Shown in pieces: positions 50,830 through 60,940 of a stretch of 64,000 nt of DNA. The notes below the pieces were generated by a model. It saw only the letters and a list, made by a program, of their open reading frames with translations. It searched no databases and was not told the origin of the DNA. This DNA comes from JBFONV01 sp040779335 (lineage in GTDB: Bacteria > Pseudomonadota > Gammaproteobacteria > Enterobacterales > Alteromonadaceae), in contig JBFONV010000002.1 in NCBI GenBank assembly GCA_040779335.1, forward strand, positions 124,001 through 188,000. The letters run 5' to 3'. Every line of letters starts with the position of its first letter. The first letter of the stretch is position 1. A program made the translations under genes and the position numbers.

Positions 50830-52410
50830 ATGTCTGTACAGCAGCAGGAAGTCGATTTACGTCGTACTTTCGCGATAATATCTCACCCGGATGCGGGTAA
50901 AACAACGATCACTGAAAAAGTTTTACTTTTTGGTCAAGCCCTGCAAAAAGCAGGCACGGTAAAAGGTAAAAAATCAGGACAGCATGCAAAGTCTGATTGG
51001 ATGGAAATGGAAAAAGATCGTGGTATTTCAATCACTACCTCGGTCATGCAATTTCCCTATAATAACTGCTTAGTTAATTTGCTTGATACTCCGGGTCACG
51101 AAGATTTCTCTGAAGATACATACCGAACCTTAACGGCTGTAGACTCTTGTTTAATGGTCATTGATGTGGCCAAAGGGGTTGAAGATCGCACCATCAAGCT
51201 AATGGAGGTCACCCGTTTGAGGGATACCCCTATCATTACGTTTATGAATAAAATGGATCGTGATGTACGAGATCCGATGGAAGTCATGGACGAAGTTGAA
51301 GATGTATTAAAAATAAAATGTGCACCGATTACCTGGCCAATAGGCATGGGAAAAGAATTTAAAGGTATCTATAACCTGCTTGATGATGAAACAATTTTGT
51401 ATCAATCGGGGCAAGGACACACTATTCAGGAAAAACGCGTGATCAAAGGCTTAGATAATCCTGAATTAGATAAAGCCATTGGTAATTACGCAGAAGATTT
51501 ACGTGAAGAGCTAGAGCTTGTTATTGGCGCTTCTCATGAATTTGATCTCGATGAGTTTCTTAAGGGTGAATTAACTCCGGTATTTTTTGGTACGGCTTTA
51601 GGTAATTTTGGCGTTGATCATATGCTCGATGGACTAACCAAGTGGGCACCAAAACCATTACCTCGCACGACCGACACGCGTGAAGTAAAAGCAGAGGAAG
51701 AAAAATTTTCTGGCTTTGTTTTCAAAATTCAAGCGAATATGGATCCTAAACACAGAGACCGTATCGCCTTTATGCGTATTTGCTCAGGTAAATATGAAAA
51801 AGGTATGAAAATGAAGCAAGTGCGGATAGGTAAGGATGTAAAAATTGCCGATGCGGTAACCTTTATGGCAGGCGATCGCTCTAATGTCGAACAGGCTTAT
51901 GCTGGCGATATTATCGGCTTGCATAACCATGGCAGTATTCAAATTGGCGATACCTTTACTTCAGGTGAAATGATGAAGTTTAGTGGCATTCCTAACTTCG
52001 CCCCAGAGATGTTTCGACGCATTCGCCTTCGCGATCCACTTAAAGCGAAGCAATTGCAAAAAGGTTTGATCCAACTTTCTGAAGAGGGTGCTGTACAAGT
52101 ATTTAGACCGTTAGCAAACAATGACATGATCGTTGGGGCTGTCGGGGTACTGCAATTTGAAGTAGTCACGCAACGCCTGAAAACGGAATACAATGTAGAT
52201 GCAATCTATGAACCTATCAGTGTAGCGACCGCGCGCTGGGTAAGCTGTAGCGACGAGAAAACATTTGAGCAGTTTAAGAAAAAAGCGGCAGATAATCTAG
52301 CCTTAGATGGCGGTGATAACTTAACTTATGTGGCCCCTACTATGGTAAATTTAAGTTTGGCACAAGAGCGTCATCCTGACGTTGAGTTCCATAAAACACG
52401 CGAACACTAA
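50830..52410 (+). CDS. prfC: Peptide chain release factor 3
   Basis: The 526-residue GTPase has the P-loop SHPDAGKTTITEK (residues 17-29), G2/G3 with DTPGHEDFSEDTYR (residues 85-98) and NKMDRD (about 139-144), and ends MVNLSLAQERHPDVEFHKTREH. RF3 uses GTP to remove RF1 and RF2 from the ribosome after termination. Length matches E. coli (529). It is a single gene. Confidence 0.97.
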   Translation: MSVQQQEVDLRRTFAIISHPDAGKTTITEKVLLFGQALQKAGTVKGKKSGQHAKSDWMEMEKDRGISITTSVMQFPYNNCLVNLLDTPGHEDFSEDTYRTLTAVDSCLMVIDVAKGVEDRTIKLMEVTRLRDTPIITFMNKMDRDVRDPMEVMDEVEDVLKIKCAPITWPIGMGKEFKGIYNLLDDETILYQSGQGHTIQEKRVIKGLDNPELDKAIGNYAEDLREELELVIGASHEFDLDEFLKGELTPVFFGTALGNFGVDHMLDGLTKWAPKPLPRTTDTREVKAEEEKFSGFVFKIQANMDPKHRDRIAFMRICSGKYEKGMKMKQVRIGKDVKIADAVTFMAGDRSNVEQAYAGDIIGLHNHGSIQIGDTFTSGEMMKFSGIPNFAPEMFRRIRLRDPLKAKQLQKGLIQLSEEGAVQVFRPLANNDMIVGAVGVLQFEVVTQRLKTEYNVDAIYEPISVATARWVSCSDEKTFEQFKKKAADNLALDGGDNLTYVAPTMVNLSLAQERHPDVEFHKTREH

Positions 52411-52516
52411 GCGATAGTCAGGGAGGCATTAACACTTTACAGTAAATGCCGATAAAATCCGTGAAAAGAACATATAAACAGATGATTGTCTTTGCGCAAT
52501 CGAGTGCAATATCACG

Positions 52517-52548
52517 CTAGCTGTGTATATTTAATATCATACAGCTAG
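52517..52548 (+). terminator. Hairpin between prfC and argS
   Basis: CTAGCTGT at 52517-52524 pairs with ACAGCTAG at 52541-52548, with partial inner pairing and a short T-rich stretch after. It is a weak terminator candidate, 106 bp after prfC. Confidence 0.4.
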
Positions 52549-52603
52549 TTGGTTTAATGTATAAAAAATCGTTAACCGAAATAACCAAAGAAAGAGTTTT
52601 TTA

Positions 52604-54343
52604 ATGAATATCCGTCAAATACTAAGTGAAAAAGTCAGTGCAGCCATGGTTGCTGCAGGGTTACCTGAAGATACTAATCCAGCCATTAGTCTTTCAAACC
52701 GCCCGCAATTTGGTGACTACCAAGCCAATGGCGTGATGGGTGCAGCTAAAAAACTCAAAACGAACCCTAGAGAGTTAGCGACTAAAGTTGTTGAACACCT
52801 TGATTTAAAAGGTATTGCCGACAATATCGAACTAGCAGGACCTGGCTTTATTAATATTCATTTAGATAAAGCATGGTTAGCACAATCGTTAAATACTATT
52901 GCCAATGATGAACATCTCGGCGTTACGCAGCGCCAGCACCCACAAACAGTTGTTGTCGATTACTCTGCCCCTAATTTAGCCAAAGAAATGCATGTAGGTC
53001 ATTTACGTTCAACCATTATTGGTGACGCTGTGGTTGGTGCATTAGAGTTTAGAGGCGACAAAGTTATTCGTCAAAACCACATGGGCGATTGGGGCACACA
53101 ATTTGGTATGCTACTCGCCCATCTTAGCGATAAATTAGCCAGTGATGAGGTCGCAGAAACGGCTTTAGCTGATTTAGAAAACTTTTATCGTGAAGCCAAA
53201 ATTCGTTTTGACGAAGAAGAAGGCTTCGCCGATCGTGCCCGCGATTACGTAGTGAAATTACAAAGTGGTGACGCAAAATGTGCCGAGCTTTGGCAACAAT
53301 TTATTGATATTTCAATCACCCACAGTGAAGAAATATATCAAAAACTTAATGTGTCATTAACACGTGACGATATTATGGGTGAAAGTGCCTATAATAACGA
53401 TCTTGCCAACGTAATAGACGAACTTATCAATAAAGAAATTGCCGTTGAAGACCAAGGGGCAAAAGTAGTTTTTATTGATGAAATGGCCAATAAAGACGGT
53501 GAACCATCGGTATTTATCGTGCAAAAATCTGGCGGTGGCTATTTGTATGCAACCACCGATTTAGCCGCCTGTCGATACCGAAGTGAACAACTGGCTGCTG
53601 ATCGCATTATTATATTTACTGATGCTCGCCAATCGCTGCATTTTAAACAAGTAGAAATTGTTGCACGTAAGGCTGGCTTGCTACCTGAGCATGTTGCCTA
53701 CCAACATTGTCCTTTTGGCATGATGATGGGCGATGACGGCAAACCGTTTAAAACCCGTACTGGCGGCACCATTAAACTTGATGATTTACTTGACGAGGCG
53801 GTTACTAGAGCAAGTGAATTAATCGCTGAGAAAAATCCTGATTTCACTGCTGAGCAACTTGCAGAAATATCAATTAAAGTCGGGATTGGCGCGGTTAAAT
53901 TTGCTGATTTATCCAAAAATCGCACCAGCGATTACATTTTTAATTGGAAAACCATGCTGAGCTTTGAAGGTGCAACAGCTCCTTACCTGCAGTACGCTTA
54001 TTCACGTATTCAAAGTATCTTCACTAAAGCTAAGTTAGTAGGCTCGCTTGATACTCATGCCATTGAAATAATTGAACCTCAAGAAAAAGCACTCGCACTT
54101 AAGTTGTTGCAGTTGGAAGATGTGGTTGATGCGGTTATAAGTGAGTGTACACCTAATTTACTGTGTAATTACCTTTACGAACTTGCCAGTTTATACATGA
54201 GCTTCTATGAAGCCTGCCCTATTTTAAAAGATGGTATTGACGAAAACGTAAAAATGTCACGATTAGCGCTATGTCGTTTAATTGCTTCAACACTCAAACA
54301 AGGCTTGGATATTCTAGGTATCGACGTCATGGAACGTATGTAA
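52604..54343 (+). CDS. argS: Arginyl-tRNA synthetase
   Basis: The 579-residue class I synthetase has the HIGH motif as HVGH in MHVGHLRSTIIGDA (residues 129-132), the additional N-terminal domain, and the C-terminal DALR anticodon-binding domain ending GIDVMERM. It lacks a canonical KMSKS, which is usual for ArgRS. It charges tRNA-Arg with arginine in an ATP-driven reaction and needs the tRNA for activation. It lies 21 bp before the HDOD gene and may be cotranscribed with it. Confidence 0.97.
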   Translation: MNIRQILSEKVSAAMVAAGLPEDTNPAISLSNRPQFGDYQANGVMGAAKKLKTNPRELATKVVEHLDLKGIADNIELAGPGFINIHLDKAWLAQSLNTIANDEHLGVTQRQHPQTVVVDYSAPNLAKEMHVGHLRSTIIGDAVVGALEFRGDKVIRQNHMGDWGTQFGMLLAHLSDKLASDEVAETALADLENFYREAKIRFDEEEGFADRARDYVVKLQSGDAKCAELWQQFIDISITHSEEIYQKLNVSLTRDDIMGESAYNNDLANVIDELINKEIAVEDQGAKVVFIDEMANKDGEPSVFIVQKSGGGYLYATTDLAACRYRSEQLAADRIIIFTDARQSLHFKQVEIVARKAGLLPEHVAYQHCPFGMMMGDDGKPFKTRTGGTIKLDDLLDEAVTRASELIAEKNPDFTAEQLAEISIKVGIGAVKFADLSKNRTSDYIFNWKTMLSFEGATAPYLQYAYSRIQSIFTKAKLVGSLDTHAIEIIEPQEKALALKLLQLEDVVDAVISECTPNLLCNYLYELASLYMSFYEACPILKDGIDENVKMSRLALCRLIASTLKQGLDILGIDVMERM

Positions 54344-54364
54344 ATTAGCGCGGGTATCAAATAA

Positions 54365-55498
54365 ATGAAAATTTTGTTCGTTGATGCTAAGACACATGAA
54401 CTCAATGCGCTTGCGCAGCGGTTTAAAGACTCACACCAGCAAGTCGCGTTAGTAAGCGATGCTTATGCCGCTATTGAAGCACTGACTAAAACAAAATTTG
54501 ATGTTGTTATCTCACTATTATCTTTACCTAAAATTGATGGTATTGAATTATTTAATACTATCAGTGATAAGTTTCCCGGCATGGTTAGAGTACTCATTAA
54601 TGATACTGTAGCCACGCTAGAGCCAAAACAACTCAGTAATAGCGCACATTATGTCTATGAATTGCCGATAGACATTGATGATATTGTAACCACTATTACT
54701 GAGCTACAAGACAATAGATCGTTGATCACCAAAGACGCGATAATTAAAGCCGTCGCGCGGGTTAAAACGTTACCAAGTCCGCCCAAAGTTTACATGCAAC
54801 TAAATGCGATGCTTAAAGACAGCGCAACTGACTCACAAAAAATATCAGAAGTTATCGCCCAAGATCCGGCATTAACGGTAAAAGTATTACAATTCTCGAA
54901 CAATACCTTTATGACTAAAGGCAAATCACTTAACAGCATTGCTGATGCCATTACTAAAATGGGCGTTGACACTTTATGTTGTATTGTGATGACCGCTGAG
55001 CTGTTTTCCTACGAGCCTAACATTGCCGATTTTTCGTTACTAGAAGAGCAATTGCATGGCTTGTCAACCGCCAGATTAGCCGCATCAATGGTTAAAGGCG
55101 AACTTAAACAGCAAGCGATGCTTGCTGGGCTGCTGCATGATATTGGTAAGCTAGTGTTATATGAAATGGATCCTGAATTAACAAAGATATATTTTCAACA
55201 TCGCTCCGCAACGAGTGACAACACTCAATTAGAAAACAAAATATTTGGCACTAACCACAGTCATATCGGCGGTTATTTACTGCACAAGTGGAGTTTTTCT
55301 TACTCTTTGATTGAAGCAATTATATTGCACCATTCTCCGCAACAATTGTTAAGATCCTCTTTTGGTGTTGCGCAGGCGGTATACGTTGCTGACAAGTTGC
55401 TAAGAGAACAAGAAATCGACGCAAAGTTGATAAAACACTATAAATTAGGGTCTGTATTAGAAAAACTGAGCCAACGCGCGATCAAATTCAAGCACTAA
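54365..55498 (+). CDS. HDOD-domain protein with degenerate response-regulator receiver
   Basis: The 377-residue protein has a receiver-like N-terminal domain (residues 1-118) and an HDOD domain (about 130-335: VKTLPSPPKVYMQLNAML, IAQDPALTVKVLQFSN, GLLHDIGKLVLYEM). In the receiver the phospho-acceptor position is Leu51 (VVISLLSLP) and the usual conserved Lys before Pro is Leu (YELPID), so it is unlikely to be phosphorylated. HDOD proteins bind partners or nucleotides in motility and stress control. It follows argS by 21 bp. Confidence 0.9.
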   Translation: MKILFVDAKTHELNALAQRFKDSHQQVALVSDAYAAIEALTKTKFDVVISLLSLPKIDGIELFNTISDKFPGMVRVLINDTVATLEPKQLSNSAHYVYELPIDIDDIVTTITELQDNRSLITKDAIIKAVARVKTLPSPPKVYMQLNAMLKDSATDSQKISEVIAQDPALTVKVLQFSNNTFMTKGKSLNSIADAITKMGVDTLCCIVMTAELFSYEPNIADFSLLEEQLHGLSTARLAASMVKGELKQQAMLAGLLHDIGKLVLYEMDPELTKIYFQHRSATSDNTQLENKIFGTNHSHIGGYLLHKWSFSYSLIEAIILHHSPQQLLRSSFGVAQAVYVADKLLREQEIDAKLIKHYKLGSVLEKLSQRAIKFKH

Positions 55499-55615
55499 AG
55501 TCAGTATTTAATTTCTCCACTAAGCTAAGCAAAGTCATTGGTATATTTTAAGAAAATGTTTAACTGGCATATACTGAAGAGCAGAGCACTAACCATCCAT
55601 TATTGGTAAGAGAAG

Positions 55616-56407
55616 ATGCGTTTTACCGACAGCCATTGTCATCTTGATTTTGAGGAATTTGCAAACGATCGCAAGCAATTATTAATTGACTGCGCCGCCG
55701 CTGACATTCATCGCATTATCGTGCCGACAATAACACCGAAAAACTGGCAAAGCGCTCTCAACTTGTCGGCCAGCAACCAACAAAGCACACATTGTAAAAT
55801 TTTTGCTTGTTTAGGAATTCACCCTTGGTTTTTAACCGATCTCACTGATGTCGATTTAGCCGCACTGTCGCAACAGGTTAAGCTCAACCTAAATAACATC
55901 GTCGCCATCGGCGAAACGGGTATTGATAATGTTATCGCCGAGCAGCAAAATAATTACACTCAACAGCACGAATTTTTTGTTTACCAGCTCGAACTAGCTA
56001 GGCAATATGAGTTACCAGTGATCATCCATCACCGCCGCTCACATCCCGATATTCAAGCGATTTTAAAATCGAAACCATTGAATGGGGGCATTATTCATGC
56101 TTTTTCAGGGAGTTACCAGCAAGCTAAAGACTATATCGACTTAGGATTTAAACTCGGTATTGGGGGCACTATCACTTATCCAAGAGCAAAAAAAACCATT
56201 AATGCCATTAAGCGATTACCGCTGTCGAGTTTAGTATTAGAAACAGATGCTCCGTCTATGCCGCTGTATCAATTTCAAGGGCAGCACAACTCGCCTTTGC
56301 AGGTGATCAATGTATTTACAGCGCTATGTCAAATTCGCGCTGAATCAGCAGAAGTGATTGCCGAGCAAATTGAGCTTAACATTGATAACTTATTGGGGCT
56401 TAGCTAA
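55616..56407 (+). CDS. yjjV: TatD-family metal-dependent hydrolase, YjjV-like
   Basis: The 263-residue protein has the TatD motifs DSHCHLDFEEF (residues 4-14, metal-binding HxH), GIHPWF near residue 66, GETGID (about 100), VIIHHRRSH (about 137), and LETDAPSMPL (about 212). These nucleases cut DNA or RNA 3' ends; E. coli YjjV is the nearest in length. It overlaps the convergent ytjB gene by 18 bp at its 3' end. Confidence 0.88.
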   Translation: MRFTDSHCHLDFEEFANDRKQLLIDCAAADIHRIIVPTITPKNWQSALNLSASNQQSTHCKIFACLGIHPWFLTDLTDVDLAALSQQVKLNLNNIVAIGETGIDNVIAEQQNNYTQQHEFFVYQLELARQYELPVIIHHRRSHPDIQAILKSKPLNGGIIHAFSGSYQQAKDYIDLGFKLGIGGTITYPRAKKTINAIKRLPLSSLVLETDAPSMPLYQFQGQHNSPLQVINVFTALCQIRAESAEVIAEQIELNIDNLLGLS

Positions 56408-57004
56408 TCTAAAGCCTTGGCGACTAAAGCGACTAAAGCCTCGTGTTAGCAAAAAGCCGACAGCACCAGCAATCATTAACATCAAGCGTGATAACGTACT
56501 TTGCTGATCATTATTCTCTTGCAGATCTTTACTCAAATGAGCTTGTGCTAATGTCAATCTAACGTAACCATCGAGTTGCGATGAACGTAGCTCTTGCACA
56601 TATGAAAACAGCTCTTCACTACGGTTCATTTTATTCAGAGATACTCCATATAAATCATTGATACTACCACTGATTTTTGAACCGACGATTTGTTGTCCGG
56701 TAGGATCATAAGTGACAACTTCTTTGATCAGCGTTGACTCAGTTAGCCCATCAAGATATTTTTGTAAGCTATCAAGATCATTCTTTGCCAAGAATATTTC
56801 GATACCAACGGCCGCCTCTGCCAATAATTGCTTGCCAACATAATCAACATTCTGACGGATCTGCTGTTTATTTTGCGCCTCGCTAAACAAACTTAGGTTC
56901 ATTAAAATAATAATAAAAAAAATAGCTATAGCTAATTGCATTATTTTATTATAAATCGATGATAATTTAGGGTATAAAGGCAAGTCAGACTGCGGCATAA
57001 ACAT
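56390..57004 (-). CDS. ytjB: Membrane protein of the AhpA/YtjB (Smp) family
   Basis: The 204-residue protein has two membrane segments, LAIAIFFIIILMNLSLFS (about residues 28-45) and LMLMIAGAVGFLLTRGF (about 175-191), with a periplasmic domain between (YVGKQLLAEAAVGIEIFLA...). It resembles the SMP_2/AhpA family, which lies beside serB in many gammaproteobacteria, as here (divergent, 90 bp apart). Its function is not well known. The overlap with the TatD gene is convergent. Confidence 0.85.
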   Translation of the reverse strand: MFMPQSDLPLYPKLSSIYNKIMQLAIAIFFIIILMNLSLFSEAQNKQQIRQNVDYVGKQLLAEAAVGIEIFLAKNDLDSLQKYLDGLTESTLIKEVVTYDPTGQQIVGSKISGSINDLYGVSLNKMNRSEELFSYVQELRSSQLDGYVRLTLAQAHLSKDLQENNDQQSTLSRLMLMIAGAVGFLLTRGFSRFSRQGFRLAKPQ

Positions 57005-57115
57005 ATAATTATTGCAGGAATATAGCCTAACTATAGTCGGTTATGATCCTAATTTAAATATCAGAATGTAGTTATCAGCCAATTTACAATTTTAATGATT
57101 AAATCAGAGGCGATT

Positions 57116-58183
57116 GTGTCAATCCAAGTAGTAACTTTACCCTTAATAGAACTTATCAACGCATCACTTGAGCAATGTATCCTTCCTGAGCAAGTCTTAA
57201 GTACCGGCCCAATGTTATGTCAGTTTGACAATGAACATTTCATTGTTGACAAAGCGTTAGCAACGATTGACCTCCCTGATAAACAATGTACTACCGTTAC
57301 CGAAAGCCAAGATAAGCCATCCGCGGTCGAACTGGTTGTTTTTAGTCAACTAAAGATAGAGCAACTAATTAATTTGCTGAACGATTGTCACTTAACGTGC
57401 AGGCACTTAACGGCGATCAATCATCGTAATAACCTTATCAGCTACCGGTTTTCAGTAGATACCACCGATTTAACACGTTCACGCCAACAACTGGTGACAT
57501 TTACCTTAAACCATCAGCTAGAAGCAGCGCTCATTGAAAATGCTCCAAAACTGGAACTGCCAGGGATTTTAGTGATGGATATGGACTCAACCACCATTGA
57601 AATTGAATGTATTGATGAAATTGCCACACTTGCTGGTGTCGGTGAGGAAGTTGCAGCAGTAACTGAGCTAGCAATGCAAGGTGAGTTAGATTTTTCCCAA
57701 AGCTTACATCAGCGCGTGGCGACATTAGCTAACGCCCCTGAAAGTATTCTTGCTGAAGTCGCTCAAGATATTCCGTTAATGAAAGGTTTAACGACACTAA
57801 TTAAAGAGCTTAAAGCACATCAATGGCGCATCGCCATTGCGTCAGGAGGTTTTACCTATTTCGCCGACCACCTCAAGCAAGCCCTTGACTTAGATAATGC
57901 TTTTGCCAATACCTTGGAAATAATCGATGGCAAGCTAACGGGTAAAGTATTGGGTGAAGTGGTAGATGCCAGTGTTAAAGCGCAATGTTTAGCTAAACTC
58001 AGCAGCGAATATAACATTCCTGCCCAGCAAAGCGTTGCCATGGGCGATGGAGCTAATGATTTAAAAATGATGGCAGCTGCTCAACTTGGTGTCGCTTTTC
58101 AAGCCAAGCCAATTGTTCAGAAGCAAGCCGATAGTTGCATTAATTTTTCAGGGTTAGATTGCCTAATTCACTGGTTAGCCTAA
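57116..58183 (+). CDS. serB: Phosphoserine phosphatase
   Basis: The likely start is GTG 57116, because AGAGG lies 5 bp before it; the ATG at 57095 adds seven residues but has no ribosome site. From GTG the protein has 355 residues (E. coli 322). The catalytic DxDxT motif is DMDSTTIEIECIDEIA (near residue 155), and IASGGFTYFADHL and GDGANDLKMM are the other HAD motifs. The extended N-terminal region is weakly conserved. It makes L-serine from phosphoserine. It is divergent from ytjB and convergent with the PilZ gene. Confidence 0.94.
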   Translation: MSIQVVTLPLIELINASLEQCILPEQVLSTGPMLCQFDNEHFIVDKALATIDLPDKQCTTVTESQDKPSAVELVVFSQLKIEQLINLLNDCHLTCRHLTAINHRNNLISYRFSVDTTDLTRSRQQLVTFTLNHQLEAALIENAPKLELPGILVMDMDSTTIEIECIDEIATLAGVGEEVAAVTELAMQGELDFSQSLHQRVATLANAPESILAEVAQDIPLMKGLTTLIKELKAHQWRIAIASGGFTYFADHLKQALDLDNAFANTLEIIDGKLTGKVLGEVVDASVKAQCLAKLSSEYNIPAQQSVAMGDGANDLKMMAAAQLGVAFQAKPIVQKQADSCINFSGLDCLIHWLA

Positions 58184-58229
58184 GCTAAGATCAACGCTAA
58201 AATAACCGCGACAGCGCAATTGCTTAATG

Positions 58230-58263
58230 TTAAACAGCTGAGGATATGTTCTCAGCTGTTTAA
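58230..58263. terminator. Bidirectional terminator between serB and the PilZ gene
   Basis: TTAAACAGCTGAG (58230-58242) and CTCAGCTGTTTAA (58251-58263) form a perfect 13-bp stem with an 8-base loop between two convergent genes. Confidence 0.85.
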
Positions 58264-58280
58264 AAATAGTTATGCGGAAT

Positions 58281-60776
58281 TTAACTTTCTACGTTTTCTT
58301 TCTTAGTACTACTTGTTACGCTAATCGAGGGGTAAAATTTATTTCTTATTAAAGCTTCCTGAGTAATATCAAATAGTTGTATCACACCGGTAACGCTCCA
58401 GATGTCTTGCTCAATTTGCTTACCTCGATGAATCGCGTAGGAACTAATGTAACTCAGCTCTGGATTTAAATGTTCCATATCGGGTTCATCGGCTCGCGAC
58501 ATTTTTATTTGCAGACAATAAAAGTCGCCTTTCTTTAAGGCATCACGAATAAATTCATATTTAAGTGCTGGGGTCGCTAAATCACTTTCGTATCTAGTGG
58601 TTACCGACTGCTCTATGCTGGAAACGCTTGGGTCTATCGCAATATATAAGATATTGCAGAAGGGCTCGTCATCCTCTTGCATTTTCTTTAAGACAACGCT
58701 CATATCCGTTACTGCTTGAATATTATTGAGCAAAGGATACAAATTATACAATTGCCCACTATCACTGAGTGCGCCCATAGACGCGATAAGTTTACCATTT
58801 TCATTTTCACTGGCCGCCAATACTTCCATTTTATAACGACTTCCACTGGTTTGAACCATTAATGCTGGGATCAACGAGCTACAGCTGTAGACATTTCTAA
58901 GTGCCTTAGCAAGCTCTGGACTCATCAATGTATATTCATCAGGGGTGAGCTTGTTTTTATTTTTATCAATAAGGAGTTTAAAAAAGGCACGACCTATATG
59001 TTGATGCTGTTCAACATACACTCGAAGGTTAATGATATTCTTCTTTTTATTGATATGTATTATTTCGTAAGGCAAGCCTTTTAGATCAAACGAAGACGTT
59101 ACTTTTTGTAAATTGGGAAAACTGAGATGAACAATATCACCTTTAGTTAATACCGCTGGCTTTTCTAATATTATCTTCAAGCCTGAAGCAGAAAAATCTT
59201 GTGAATGCCCTTTTATCTTAAGCCCACTGATTTCTACTATGCTTGGAGTAGTATAAATAAACCGAGCTTCTTGACGTTGGTTTTTATAATTAATGCCTAC
59301 TTCATCAACAACGGGAGGATTAGTTAGGCGTTTATGACCAAATTTCTTTAATTTCGTAGTATTTATCTTGTCAAAATTAAGCTGTGCATAGTCTTGCTTT
59401 AATCTCTCATCACTCAAATCGTTAACAACAACAATATAAGGGAGCTCGGTTAGCGTCTGTTTGACCTCTTCAGGAACAGGCATATTAAGATATTCATTAC
59501 TTTTCGTTAAGGTATCAGATAAGGCAAACGGAGAATGTGCACTAGCAGGTTCGACATCAATAATTGACAATTCAGTGATCGCAAATGATTCTTTTGAAGC
59601 AGCAAAACCAAGAAAACTCTGCATAAACTCCGGATCTTCTAAAAGTTGTTTTTCGTCAGCAGTATAGAAATAGTTTTTCTCTTGGTTGATATGAATAAAG
59701 CTATATACCAGTAACGACTTATTGCGTGCTCTCAGTTTTTTTAATTGTGAAATACGTTCAGGCGTGATCAAAAAATAGAGAGTAGATAGTGACTTTTCGT
59801 CTTGCCAATACTGATAGGTATTTTGATTGTTGTTGCACGTCAGTGCATATTTAGGCAACAAATTACCTTTTTGCTCTTCAATAAAAACCGGCAGTTCACT
59901 CGATTTAGGTAAAATAAATTGTTCTAAACTGCGCGCTTGTATTGCGTCAATCGTGTTATCTAAGTTTATTTTATAACGACGTTTATTACCTCTAATGAAT
60001 CCTTTTAAAAACGCTTTAAAGCCATCGCTTTCTTGTCCTTCTTGATAGACTCTTTCTACGCCAACTAATTGACCCCCTGTGATCAATTGGATATTTTTAA
60101 TCTTGTATTCAAAACGATTGACCTTGCCAAATTCAAATTCCTGTTCAAAGCCAGTAAAGGTAATAAAAATAGTTTGCTCAAGTTTAAGTGGCTCAAGAGA
60201 GTTGAGTCGAAACTTACAACCATTGACACTAAGATCAGAGCTAGTTGCTTGAACCTCACTTTTATCATTCAATCCAACCGTAATTGAAACGGCAAAATTC
60301 ATCCGCTCTTCTGCGCGATTGTAATATCGACCATATTGATACAACTTGGCTGGATACTGGGTTTTCTCCAAGATCTTTTTGTCTGCCTTTAACGCGGGGA
60401 TCTGAATATTTGCCTTTTCTTTTTGGTAAATAACGCGGAAGTTATTTTCAGTATTGGTTACCGCTTCATATACGCCAAAGGTATAACCATGATAGCTTGC
60501 AACACTTTCTTCAAATACTTTTATGGCCAGATCATCCAAATAATGAACTCGCTCTTCGTGTTCGTAAGGTCGACACTCACCATTAACATGACCACGTAAA
60601 TCCACTAGGCGAGTACAAGGCGCAGCCAAACGCTTTAACTCCATTTTCAAAAGGAATCTATCGGTTTTAGCGAGGTTTTTAGTGGCCGCCGCATATTTGG
60701 CTTCAAAATCAGGTTTTAATACATTGCCGCGAAAATCACTAATTATTTTTTTATACTGTGAAAAATCTTTATCCAT
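58281..60776 (-). CDS. Large protein with two PilZ-like domains
   Basis: The 831-residue protein has two PilZ-type modules. The first, at about 150-260, has RAEER then DLSVNGCKF; the second, at about 495-590, has RQEAR then DFSASGLKI. These match the RxxxR and [DN]xSxxG motifs that bind c-di-GMP, so both look able to bind. The other regions have no recognised domain, and there is no membrane segment or signal peptide. Function is likely c-di-GMP-dependent control. The gene lies between serB and radA, a position seen for this protein in Alteromonadales, and starts near ATG 60776, 164 bp from the radA start. Confidence 0.85.
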   Translation of the reverse strand: MDKDFSQYKKIISDFRGNVLKPDFEAKYAAATKNLAKTDRFLLKMELKRLAAPCTRLVDLRGHVNGECRPYEHEERVHYLDDLAIKVFEESVASYHGYTFGVYEAVTNTENNFRVIYQKEKANIQIPALKADKKILEKTQYPAKLYQYGRYYNRAEERMNFAVSITVGLNDKSEVQATSSDLSVNGCKFRLNSLEPLKLEQTIFITFTGFEQEFEFGKVNRFEYKIKNIQLITGGQLVGVERVYQEGQESDGFKAFLKGFIRGNKRRYKINLDNTIDAIQARSLEQFILPKSSELPVFIEEQKGNLLPKYALTCNNNQNTYQYWQDEKSLSTLYFLITPERISQLKKLRARNKSLLVYSFIHINQEKNYFYTADEKQLLEDPEFMQSFLGFAASKESFAITELSIIDVEPASAHSPFALSDTLTKSNEYLNMPVPEEVKQTLTELPYIVVVNDLSDERLKQDYAQLNFDKINTTKLKKFGHKRLTNPPVVDEVGINYKNQRQEARFIYTTPSIVEISGLKIKGHSQDFSASGLKIILEKPAVLTKGDIVHLSFPNLQKVTSSFDLKGLPYEIIHINKKKNIINLRVYVEQHQHIGRAFFKLLIDKNKNKLTPDEYTLMSPELAKALRNVYSCSSLIPALMVQTSGSRYKMEVLAASENENGKLIASMGALSDSGQLYNLYPLLNNIQAVTDMSVVLKKMQEDDEPFCNILYIAIDPSVSSIEQSVTTRYESDLATPALKYEFIRDALKKGDFYCLQIKMSRADEPDMEHLNPELSYISSYAIHRGKQIEQDIWSVTGVIQLFDITQEALIRNKFYPSISVTSSTKKENVES

Positions 60777-60940
60777 TTTGGCTTATATTTCATTACAATA
60801 GAGTGCATGTAGACATATTGGCTATCAATATTAAAGAAGTATAAATTGATTTATAATAAAGGTCACACTTTAAACCCTTGATTATCATTTATAGTCCCAA
60901 ATAAAAATATAAGCAATAACCGTACCCTTAAAGGTAAATT

